DNA of 8,843 nt. Source: Patulibacter sp. (GTDB lineage Bacteria > Actinomycetota > Thermoleophilia > Solirubrobacterales > Solirubrobacteraceae). The position numbers were made by a program, and so were the translations under genes. The DNA is taken from contig JALRCL010000735.1 in the NCBI GenBank assembly GCA_023268575.1, positions 1-8,843 of the forward strand. Direction: 5' to 3'. Under the pieces are notes generated by a model. That model did not search any database and had not been told where the DNA came from. It saw only the letters and a program-made list of their open reading frames with translations. Position 1 is the stretch's first letter, and each line of letters opens with the position of its first letter. This document shows, in pieces, positions 1-5,645 of this stretch.

Positions 1-137
1 ACCGGCGGCCCGATGAATTCGACGCCGGCCTTCTCCAAAGCCTCCGCAAACTTGGGGTTTTCCGACAGGAAACCATAGCCCGGATGCACCGCCTCCGCCC
101 CGCTTTCCTTGATCGCGGCCATGATCTTGTCGAAGTC
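1..137 (-). CDS. Biotin carboxylase fragment (acyl-CoA carboxylase alpha subunit), truncated at both ends
   Basis: Read on the minus strand, 137 down to 3 translates without a stop into about 45 residues carrying the hallmark biotin-carboxylase N-domain motif HPGYGFLSEN, followed by FAEALEKAGVEFIGPP. In the family this segment lies in the N-terminal lobe of the ATP-grasp enzyme that carboxylates biotin with bicarbonate, in acetyl-, propionyl- or methylcrotonyl-CoA carboxylase. The piece is too short to tell which. It runs off the left edge of the window, and its 5' side stops at about 131-141, where the plus-strand peptidase sequence begins. Codon choice differs from the rest of the window (GAA, TTT, TTG, GCT and AAA-type codons) and looks more proteobacterial. 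I see a carboxylase fragment; that it does not belong to this genome is inference. Confidence 0.85.
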
Positions 138-546
138 CGGCAACGTGTCGGAGCACTCCACCGGCACCGCGGTGGACATCGCCGCGGTCAACGGGATCCG
201 GATCGAACGCAAGACGCAGGGTCCGGGGTCGATCACCGACCAGACCAACCGGTTGATCCTGCAGCTGCAGGGTGCGATGAAGCCGCACCAGATCATCTCG
301 TTGATGACGTACCCCGGCACCGACAACACGCTGTCGTTGCCCGACCACGACGATCACATCCACGTCGGGTACCGGCCGCAGATCACCGGCAGCAAGAAGC
401 TCGGCAAGCAGGTCGAGCAGGTCCTCAAGCCCGGGCAGTGGATCAAGTTGATCGATCGGATCAGCGAGATCGACAACCCGACGGTGCTGACCTCGCCGTC
501 GAAGTACGCCATCAAGACCCCGAAGACGAGCGGGAAGGACGACTGA
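109..546 (+). CDS. M15-type zinc peptidase domain, 3' part only (5' end replaced by foreign sequence)
   Basis: From about 136 onward the frame encodes the C-terminal part of a peptidase M15-like (VanY/D-Ala-D-Ala carboxypeptidase fold) domain. The motif SEHSTGTAVD at 148-177 matches the S-x-H-x2-G-x-A-x-D signature, with His 154-156 and Asp 175-177 as zinc ligands, and DHIHVGY supplies the second H-x-H at 355-363. Such domains cleave peptidoglycan stem peptides outside the membrane and are often C-terminal modules of larger wall enzymes. The ATG at 109 is not a credible start: the first nine or so codons are the antisense of a biotin-carboxylase gene, and the domain lacks its N-terminal half. 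A lysine-rich tail of about 60 residues follows the H-x-H motif. GC content is visibly lower than in the genes downstream. The ABC exporter starts 49 nt after the stop and may be co-transcribed. Confidence 0.7.
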   Translation: MIAAMILSKSGNVSEHSTGTAVDIAAVNGIRIERKTQGPGSITDQTNRLILQLQGAMKPHQIISLMTYPGTDNTLSLPDHDDHIHVGYRPQITGSKKLGKQVEQVLKPGQWIKLIDRISEIDNPTVLTSPSKYAIKTPKTSGKDD

Positions 547-582
547 CCGCTCGACGCACGGCGCGGTCCGACCCGCGGATGC

Positions 583-588
583 GGGAGG
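583..588 (+). promoter_or_regulatory. Ribosome binding site of the ABC exporter
   Basis: GGGAGG lies 7 nt before a GTG at 596 and 10 nt before an ATG at 599, so either can be the start; they are adjacent codons in one frame and the product differs by one residue. The site overlaps the right arm of a small hairpin (CCCGC 572-576, GCGGG 581-585), which could mask it slightly. I see no separate promoter in the 49-nt gap after the peptidase stop. Confidence 0.6.
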
Positions 589-595
589 ATCGGGG

Positions 596-2284
596 GTGAT
601 GTCCACCGCCGCGCCGTCCCCCACCGCCGTGCCGACCGCGGGCACCGGCCTGCGAGGCCGCGCAGTCCACGTCCAGGCCGGCGGCCAGGTCCTCGTCCGC
701 GGCGCCGACCTCGCGGTCGCGCCGGGCGAGCTCGTGGCCGTCATCGGCGCCAGCGGCGCCGGCAAGTCGACCCTGCTGCGCGTCCTCGCCGGCGTGAACG
801 CCGCGAGCGCCGGCGCGATCGACATCGGCGGGCGTCCGATCTGGCAGTGCACCGACGAGGTCGGCTACGTCCCGACCGGCGACCTCGTGCACCCGCAGCT
901 CACCGTCCGCGAGGCGCTGCGCTACGCCGCGGCCCTGCGCGGCAACGACGTCTCGGAGGAGGAGCGCCACGCGCGGGTGGAGGCCGTTCTCGGCGAGCTG
1001 CACATGACCGACCGCGGCGATCACCGCGTGCGCGACCTCTCCGACGGCCAGCGCCGCCGCGTGGGCGTCGGCACCGAGCTCGTCGGTCGACCGTCGGTGC
1101 TCGTCCTCGACGAGCCGACGACCGGCCTGGACCCGGGGCTCGAGCGCCGGCTCATGCAGCAGATGCGCGAGCTCGCCGACCGTGGCCTCGCGGTCCTCCT
1201 CTCGACCCACGCCACGAGCAGCCTCCGGCTCTGCGACCGGATCGCCGTGATGGCGCCCGGCGGCCGGATCGCGTTCACCGGCAGCCACGACGAGGTGCTG
1301 CGGCACTTCGGGGTCGAGGCGATCGACGAGGTCTACACGGCCGTCGATCAGCTGCCGGCGCCGGCCGACGGGCCGCTCGCCGCCGTCCCCGCCGAGGCGG
1401 AGAGCCCCGCGCCGCGCGCCGGCCTGCCACCCGCCGGGGCGCAGATCCGGACGCTCGCCTCGCGCTACGCGCTGTGCCTGCGCCGCGACTCGCGCTCGCT
1501 CGCGCTGCTCATCGTCCAGGCGCCGCTGATCGGCCTGGCGATCGGGCTCACCGTGCCGTCGAACATCCTCTCGGACTCCGTGCTGGGCACCTTCTACGGC
1601 GTCCTGCTGACGTTCATGATGGTCATCGGCGCGATCTGGCTGGGGCTCATCAGCGCCTGTCGCGAGATCGCCCGCGAGCGCGAGCAGCTGCTGCGCGAGG
1701 TCGCCGTCGGGGTGCGGCTGGACAGCTACCTCGTGTCGAAGGTCGTGATCCTCTTCCCGCTCGTCGCGCTCGAGGCGTTCCTCCTCGTGGTGCCGGTCGC
1801 GATGCTCCAGCCGCCCGACGGGCCGCTCACCCAGTACCTCGGGGTGACGGTCGTCATGATCGCCGTCGCCTGGGGCAGCGTCGGGATCGGCCTGCTCATG
1901 TCCGCCGCCGTCAGCACCCCCGGCCAGTCGACGACCGCGCTGCCGCTCGTGGCGATCCCGCAGATGCTGCTCGCCGGCGCGCTGATCCCGCCGACGCAGA
2001 TGATCGAGCCGATCCGCCTCGTGTCGGACCTCATGATCTCGCGCTGGGCGCTCGCCGGGATCGGCGGATCGCTCGAGCTCGGGGACGGGATCTCCAACGA
2101 GCTGCGCACCGCTACCGGGCTGGAAGCGAGCTTCTTCCAGGACGGGATCGGCCGACCGCTCGTGATGATCGGCCTCCTGACCGTCGTCGTGCTCTTCGTC
2201 TCGGCGGTCGTGCTGGACCGCCGGCTGCTCGGCGCCGTCTACGACGAGTACGACGTCGTCGACGCGCCTCAGGCGCAGGCGTGA
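596..2284 (+). CDS. ABC-2 type exporter half-transporter (NBD-TMD, ABCG/Rv1747-like without FHA)
   Basis: A 562-residue fusion of an ATPase domain and a membrane domain, expected to work as a dimer exporting a lipid or other hydrophobic substrate; the substrate cannot be read from the sequence. The NBD shows Walker A GASGAGKST (51-59), signature LSDGQ (148-152), Walker B VLVLDEP with Glu 173, D-loop GLDP (177-180) and H-loop His 205. The Q-loop position in VGYVPTGD (90-97) holds Thr 94, where relatives usually have Gln. A linker of about 40 residues rich in Pro and Ala (250-285) leads to about six hydrophobic segments near 301-320, 331-355, 381-404, 413-438, 445-465 and 520-540. The motif REIAREREQLLRE (356-368) before the third segment is typical of ABC-2 membrane domains. 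The order matches Rv1747-type and ABCG transporters, but the N-terminal FHA domains of Rv1747 are absent. The stop overlaps the start of the cyclase by 4 nt. Confidence 0.9.
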   Translation: MMSTAAPSPTAVPTAGTGLRGRAVHVQAGGQVLVRGADLAVAPGELVAVIGASGAGKSTLLRVLAGVNAASAGAIDIGGRPIWQCTDEVGYVPTGDLVHPQLTVREALRYAAALRGNDVSEEERHARVEAVLGELHMTDRGDHRVRDLSDGQRRRVGVGTELVGRPSVLVLDEPTTGLDPGLERRLMQQMRELADRGLAVLLSTHATSSLRLCDRIAVMAPGGRIAFTGSHDEVLRHFGVEAIDEVYTAVDQLPAPADGPLAAVPAEAESPAPRAGLPPAGAQIRTLASRYALCLRRDSRSLALLIVQAPLIGLAIGLTVPSNILSDSVLGTFYGVLLTFMMVIGAIWLGLISACREIAREREQLLREVAVGVRLDSYLVSKVVILFPLVALEAFLLVVPVAMLQPPDGPLTQYLGVTVVMIAVAWGSVGIGLLMSAAVSTPGQSTTALPLVAIPQMLLAGALIPPTQMIEPIRLVSDLMISRWALAGIGGSLELGDGISNELRTATGLEASFFQDGIGRPLVMIGLLTVVVLFVSAVVLDRRLLGAVYDEYDVVDAPQAQA

Positions 2285-3294
2285 GCGACGAGGACGCCGC
2301 CGGGCTCGCCGCCGAGCTCGCGGCCGTCCTCGAGCGGCGTCTCGGCCTGGGCGACGACCGCCTCGACGGCGCGCGTCAGGCGATCTCTCGCGTCCTGCAC
2401 GCCCTGGAGGACGCCGGCCTCGTGACGGGTCGCGGCGGCGAGCTCAGCCCGCGGGCGGCGGCGACCCTGCGCCAGGCCGGCTTCGACGACGTGCGGCGGG
2501 GGGCCGTCGAGCGCGAGCTCGCGTCGCTCCTGCGGCAGCGGGCGGTGGCGAGCATCCCGAGCGAGGCGCTGCCGACGCTCGTGCAGGCCTACGTCCGGGC
2601 GATGAGCCGGATCGTCTCGGCCGAGGTGCCGATCGTCCGCGACGAGCTGCGACGGCTCCCGGCGTCCGAGCGGCCCGCCCGTCTGGAGGCGACCCTCGAA
2701 GGGCTCCACGGGATGGGCGCGGCCGGCTTCCAGCTCTTCCACCGGCTCGGCCTCCACGAGTCGCTGCGCGTGGCGCTCGCCGGCGACGCGCTGGAGGAGG
2801 CCACGGCCTCGCCCGAGCGCTCGATCGCGATGGTCGACCTCGTCGGCTCCACGGCGTACCTGCGCGACATCGGCGAGCCGGAGCTCGAGGCGCTGGTGGA
2901 CGGCCTCTTCGAGGCGACGCAGAACGCGGTCGTCGACCGGCCGGTGCAGGTCGTGAAGTACGTCGGGGACGGCGTCTTCCTCTCCGGGACCGACACCGTC
3001 GCGGTGGCGGCCGTGGCGGTCGACCTCGTCGCGCGGCTGCAGGCGGCGCTGCCGCTGGCGGCCCGCGGGGGCCTCGCGCGCGGACCGGTCGTCGAGCGCG
3101 CCGGCGACCTCTTCGGGATGGCCGTCAACGCCTCGCACGCGCTGGCGAAGGCCGCGCGTCCCGGCCGGGTGCTCGCCGGCGAGGAGGCGGCACGGCGGCT
3201 TCCGGCCACGGCCCGCGGCCGGTTGCGCGAGGTGCAGCTCCCGCACGCGAGCCTCGGCGTCCAGCGCGTGGCGTCCGTGCGCGCCGACCTCTGA
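2281..3294 (+). CDS. Class III adenylate/guanylate cyclase with helical N-terminal domain (Rv1264-like)
   Basis: A 337-residue soluble protein starting at GTG 2281 inside the exporter's stop (GTGA overlap). No good Shine-Dalgarno sequence is seen, so translational coupling is likely. Residues 1-175 are helical, with no transmembrane segment, and resemble the regulatory N-domain of mycobacterial Rv1264 in length and layout. Residues 180-300 are the cyclase homology domain: metal-binding Asp 186 in VDLVGST, Lys 226 and metal-binding Asp 230 in VKYVGDG, base-selecting Asp 276 in GDLFG, and Asn 283 in AVNASHA. Lys 226 plus Asp 276 is the adenylate-cyclase pairing, so the product would be cAMP. 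The arginine normally four residues after Asn 283 (…VNxASR…), which stabilises the transition state, is Ala 287 here, so activity may be low, altered or lost. Catalysis would need a homodimer. A link between this cyclase and control of the exporter is inference from coupling. Confidence 0.87.
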   Translation: MSDEDAAGLAAELAAVLERRLGLGDDRLDGARQAISRVLHALEDAGLVTGRGGELSPRAAATLRQAGFDDVRRGAVERELASLLRQRAVASIPSEALPTLVQAYVRAMSRIVSAEVPIVRDELRRLPASERPARLEATLEGLHGMGAAGFQLFHRLGLHESLRVALAGDALEEATASPERSIAMVDLVGSTAYLRDIGEPELEALVDGLFEATQNAVVDRPVQVVKYVGDGVFLSGTDTVAVAAVAVDLVARLQAALPLAARGGLARGPVVERAGDLFGMAVNASHALAKAARPGRVLAGEEAARRLPATARGRLREVQLPHASLGVQRVASVRADL

Positions 3295-3326
3295 CGACGT
3301 CGCCGGCGGCAGGGGCTCCGGAACGA

Positions 3327-3354
3327 CCGCGACCCGGCGGGGACCGGGTCGCGG
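3327..3354. terminator. GC-rich hairpin between convergent genes, probable bidirectional terminator
   Basis: A perfect 11-bp stem (CCGCGACCCGG at 3327-3337 paired with CCGGGTCGCGG at 3344-3354) closes a 6-nt loop. It lies 32 nt past the cyclase stop and 60 nt past the CsbD stop on the other strand. There is no T-tract on either side, as is common for actinobacterial hairpin terminators. The position between two convergent genes supports a role in both directions. The rest of the 120-nt gap shows nothing else. Confidence 0.65.
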
Positions 3355-3414
3355 GAGGCGCGGGATGGGATCTGCGGGCCGGGGAAGGGGGGACGCCGGC
3401 CCGACGGGGTGGGA

Positions 3415-3603
3415 CTACCGCTTGATCGCGCCCTTGACCTTGTCGACCGCGCCGTCGGCCTTCTCGCGGAGGTCGTCGAGGGCCTCCTTGGCCTTGCCGA
3501 CGGCCTGGTCGGTCTTGCCCTCGCGACGCAGCTCGTCGTCGTCGGTGAGGGCGCCGGCGGCCTCCTTGGCCTGGCCCTTGATGCGATCGGTGTCGGGGGT
3601 CAT
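3415..3603 (-). CDS. CsbD-family general stress protein
   Basis: A 62-residue hydrophilic protein starting at ATG 3603 (minus strand) with a GAGAGG ribosome site six bases upstream (3610-3615) and ending at TAG 3417-3415. It shows the CsbD hallmark near the N-terminus, DRIKGQAKEAAGALTDDDEL (6-25), followed by a Lys/Asp/Glu-rich amphipathic helix ending KVKGAIKR. Length and charge pattern match the family, usually 55-75 residues, whose members are induced by general stress sigma factors and predicted to be small helical or partly disordered proteins. Their molecular function is not established. It stands alone: the cyclase converges on it from one side and the hydrolase operon ends behind its promoter. 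An in-frame upstream extension (to 3840) exists but crosses the promoter and has no ribosome site. Confidence 0.9.
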   Translation of the reverse strand: MTPDTDRIKGQAKEAAGALTDDDELRREGKTDQAVGKAKEALDDLREKADGAVDKVKGAIKR

Positions 3604-3667
3604 CTCGATCCTCTCGTCGGGGGTACCGGGCGGGCGGCGGGTGCGCCGCTCCTCCCGTGCTCTTCGG

Positions 3668-3693
3668 ATACCCGCCACCGGTGGCGACCAAAC
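3668..3693 (-). promoter_or_regulatory. SigB/SigF-type stress promoter of the CsbD gene
   Basis: On the minus strand GTTT (3693-3690) is followed after 16 nt by GGGTAT (3673-3668), a close match to the general-stress promoter consensus (GTTT-N14-16-GGGTA[TC]) of SigB in Bacillus and SigB/SigF in actinobacteria. Transcription would start near 3660, leaving a leader of about 57 nt before ATG 3603. CsbD is the founding 'controlled by sigma B' gene, so signal and gene agree. The sigma factor itself is not in the window. Confidence 0.75.
3673..3686. repeat. 14-bp perfect palindrome in the spacer of the CsbD promoter
   Basis: CGCCACCGGTGGCG reads the same on both strands and fills most of the gap between the -35 and -10 elements. 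A dimeric repressor bound here would block the promoter. GC-rich palindromes of this length arise at modest frequency in such DNA, so the operator role is a guess from position only. Confidence 0.4.
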
Positions 3694-3732
3694 ACGACCC
3701 GGACCGTCGTCGCGGGCCGGCGGGACGATCGG

Positions 3733-3757
3733 GCGGGGCCGCGCGGCGCGGCCCCGC
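3733..3757 (-). terminator. Hairpin terminator of the dioxygenase-hydrolase operon
   Basis: A perfect 11-bp G/C-only stem (GCGGGGCCGCG at 3733-3743 with CGCGGCCCCGC at 3747-3757) and a 3-nt loop sit 6 nt past the hydrolase stop codon on the minus strand. There is no T-tract after it. It separates this operon from the CsbD promoter about 40 nt further on. Confidence 0.65.
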
Positions 3758-3763
3758 GACCGC

Positions 3764-4423
3764 TCAGGCGCCGGAGGGCAGGACCTCGTCGAGGAACGCT
3801 CGGCCGGCCGGCGCGTCGGTCGGCGACAGGTGGTGGGCACCCGCGTGCTCGGCGTAGCGCACGTCGAGACCGGCGGCCGTCAGTCGCTCGCGGGCGTCGT
3901 GGGCGAAGGCGACGTCCATGATCGGGTCCGCCGTGCCGTGGCTGATCCGCACGGGCAGCCCGCGCCGGTGGGCGAGGTCGGGCTCCCATCCGGGGACCGT
4001 CGGGATGAAGCCCGCGTGGATGAGCAGGCCCGCCGGGCGCGGCCGGTCGGGCCCCAGGCCCAGCGCGTAGCTCATGACGGACCCCATCGAGAAGCCGGAG
4101 AGGACCGTCCGCTCGGGGCCGATCCCCGTTCGCGCCCAGAGCGCGTCGTGGACCCGGGCCAGCGCGGCGTACGCAGCCGCGTACGTCGCGGGGTCCGGGT
4201 AGCCGACCCGCGGCACCGCGTACCAGTGGAAGCCGGGCCAGCCGGGCAGCTGCAGCGGCCCGCGCGGTGCCGCGACGTGCAGGCGCCGCTGCGGGTCGAG
4301 CTCGTCGGCGAGCGGCAGGAGGTCCTGCTCGCTCGTCCCGCGCCCGTGGTGCAGGACGAGCAGGCCTTCGGGCTCGCCGGCGGCGGGACGCTCGGCGAGG
4401 ACGAGATCGGGCGGGACGGTCAT
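3764..4423 (-). CDS. Alpha/beta hydrolase of the phospholipase/carboxylesterase family (MhqD-like)
   Basis: A 219-residue soluble serine hydrolase. The nucleophile is Ser 112 in GFSMGS (110-115), the acid Asp 166 in HGTADPIM (162-169), and the base His 197 in AGAHHLSP (194-201). HHGRG (25-29) forms the oxyanion-hole turn typical of this family, which includes Bacillus MhqD and bacterial carboxylesterases. Size is typical (200-225 residues), with no signal peptide, so it is cytoplasmic. The start is ATG 4423, overlapping the stop of the upstream dioxygenase gene (ATGA, 4 nt), with its own GGAGGT nine bases before. In Bacillus the mhqNOD operon places this hydrolase directly after a ring-cleaving dioxygenase, as here, and is induced by quinones and hydroquinones. 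A role in hydrolysing ring-cleavage products or quinone-derived esters is inferred; the exact substrate is unknown. Confidence 0.87.
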   Translation of the reverse strand: MTVPPDLVLAERPAAGEPEGLLVLHHGRGTSEQDLLPLADELDPQRRLHVAAPRGPLQLPGWPGFHWYAVPRVGYPDPATYAAAYAALARVHDALWARTGIGPERTVLSGFSMGSVMSYALGLGPDRPRPAGLLIHAGFIPTVPGWEPDLAHRRGLPVRISHGTADPIMDVAFAHDARERLTAAGLDVRYAEHAGAHHLSPTDAPAGRAFLDEVLPSGA

Positions 4424-5412
4424 GCGGACGGCACCTCCTCGCCCGCGTCGGTCCGGCGGGCGGCGCGGGGGTTCTCGATCGGGGTCAGGTGCTGCAGCAG
4501 CACGGAGCGGAGCCGCTCGTGCTGGCGCGGCAGGCGCAGCTCCTCGCCGAGCCGGTCGGCCGGCTCGTCGACGGCGAAGCCGGGCGAGGTCGTGGCGATC
4601 TCGAAGAGGATCCCCTGCGGCTGGCGGAAGTAGATCGCGTCGAAGTAGTCGCGGTCGATGATCGGCGTGACGAACTGCCCGGCCTCGCCGACGCGGACGC
4701 GCCAGGCCTCGTGGTCGGCGTCGTGGCTGTGCCACGCGATGTGGTGGACGGTCCCGGCGCCCGGGACCGGCCGCTCGGCCGGCGCGCGGTCGTAGGCGTA
4801 GCCGACGTGCCGCCCGTTGCCGGCCAGGCGGTAGGCGCCCGCGCCGACCTCCTCGAAGCCGAGCGTCTCCACGAGCAGCGCGCGGTCGGGCTCGGCGGCC
4901 GCGGCGAGGGCCTCCGGCGTCGCGTCGGCGGCGCGCCGACGCGGGTAGGCCCGCACGCCGGCGACGCCGTCGATCGCGTGCTCGGCGGGAACGTCGGGGT
5001 GCTCGGCGGCCAGCGAGGGCGCCTCCTCGTCGAGCACGACGAGCGCGAGCTCGAGGCCGTCGGGGTCGCGGAAGCGCAACCGGTGCTCGTCGACCCGCTC
5101 GGTCGCGTGGCCGCGCACGGCCAGGCGACCGGCCCAGAAGTCCAGGGCGGCGGCGCTGCGCACGGCCAGCTCGATCTCGTGGACCATCCCGGCCCCGGCG
5201 CGACCGGGGGTCGCGCCGGCGAACTCGAACCACGTGAGGATCGACCCGGGCGAGCCCTGCTCGTCGCCGAAGTACAGGTGGTAGGCCTCGGGCGCGTCGA
5301 AGTTCACCGTCTTCTTCACGAGCCGCAGCCCGAGGACGTCGGCGTAGAAGGCGACGTTCGCACGGGCGTCGCCCGTGATCATCGTGATGTGGTGGAGCCC
5401 TTCGAGGCGCAT
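4420..5412 (-). CDS. Ring-cleaving dioxygenase, glyoxalase/VOC fold (MhqO/PcpA-like)
   Basis: A 330-residue protein with two VOC (glyoxalase) modules, near 1-130 and 145-330, as in the PcpA/LinE/MhqO family of Fe(II)-dependent dioxygenases that open hydroquinone rings. Expected metal ligands are visible: a His of LHHIT (6-10), a His of VHHIAWHS (222-229) and Glu 271 in GILFEIAT (267-274). Length matches the family (about 310-330). The start is ATG 5412, chosen because it gives the family N-terminus MRLEGLHHITMITGDA and has GAGAGG eight bases upstream (5426-5421). The open frame reaches back to 5493, but that stretch holds the promoter. The downstream hydrolase overlaps by 4 nt. Bacillus relatives detoxify methylhydroquinone and quinone-like electrophiles. 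The actual substrate could instead be a chlorinated or other 1,4-diol aromatic. Confidence 0.88.
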   Translation of the reverse strand: MRLEGLHHITMITGDARANVAFYADVLGLRLVKKTVNFDAPEAYHLYFGDEQGSPGSILTWFEFAGATPGRAGAGMVHEIELAVRSAAALDFWAGRLAVRGHATERVDEHRLRFRDPDGLELALVVLDEEAPSLAAEHPDVPAEHAIDGVAGVRAYPRRRAADATPEALAAAAEPDRALLVETLGFEEVGAGAYRLAGNGRHVGYAYDRAPAERPVPGAGTVHHIAWHSHDADHEAWRVRVGEAGQFVTPIIDRDYFDAIYFRQPQGILFEIATTSPGFAVDEPADRLGEELRLPRQHERLRSVLLQHLTPIENPRAARRTDAGEEVPSA

Positions 5413-5453
5413 CGCCCGATCCTCTCGCTCGCGGTCCCGTTCGGGGCCAGTGA

Positions 5454-5493
5454 TTGCGAGGGCAACGATAGCCCAAAGTCGTTGCGAACGCAA
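5454..5493 (-). promoter_or_regulatory. Promoter and paired operator-like sites of the dioxygenase-hydrolase operon
   Basis: On the minus strand TTGCGT (5493-5488) and TATCGT (5470-5465) are spaced by 17 nt, a plausible housekeeping promoter with a start near 5458. Two copies of TTGCGANNGCAA overlap it: 5482-5493 (NN = AC; flanked to a GTTGCG-AA-CGCAAC palindrome over 5481-5494) covers the -35, and 5454-5465 (NN = GG) abuts the -10 and the start point. Their centres are 28 bp apart. Dimeric repressors of the MarR/DUF24 type control mhq-like operons in Bacillus; the regulator here is not in the window and the assignment is inference. Confidence 0.6.
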
Positions 5494-5500
5494 CTACATG

Positions 5501-5645
5501 CCCGGGCCGGCGTCGCGGCGCCGGGCCGCCCTCCGGTCCACGATGATCGTCTGCTCGGCGGCGGCGCGCGCTCGGGGGCGGGCGCGGACGGGCTCCCCCG
5601 ATGATCGGCCGAGCCGCGGCCGCGAGGCGACCCGAGGATCGAGGC
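5501..5645. other. Non-coding gap between the kinase stop and the dioxygenase promoter
   Basis: No gene is supported here. The only structure seen is an inverted repeat TCGGGGG (5572-5578) / CCCCCGA (5595-5601) with a 16-nt loop, lying about 45 nt past the kinase stop on the minus strand. It could be a weak terminator for the kinase operon. A short repeat GATGATCG occurs at 5542 and 5600 and is probably chance. Confidence 0.35.

Noticed and set aside
847..2280. Upstream in-frame extension of the cyclase through the exporter gene
   Set aside because: The extension is Arg/Pro-rich shadow sequence of the exporter; the cyclase starts at GTG 2281 in the GTGA overlap.
3622..3627. A single GGTACC in the CsbD leader, similar to the operator half-sites at 7978-8025
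   Set aside because: It is unpaired, and another single copy occurs inside the peptidase coding region (about 367-372), so isolated copies are background.
5413..5493. N-terminal extension of the dioxygenase to an ATG at 5493
   Set aside because: The 27 extra residues do not fit the family N-terminus, and the stretch contains the promoter and operator sites.
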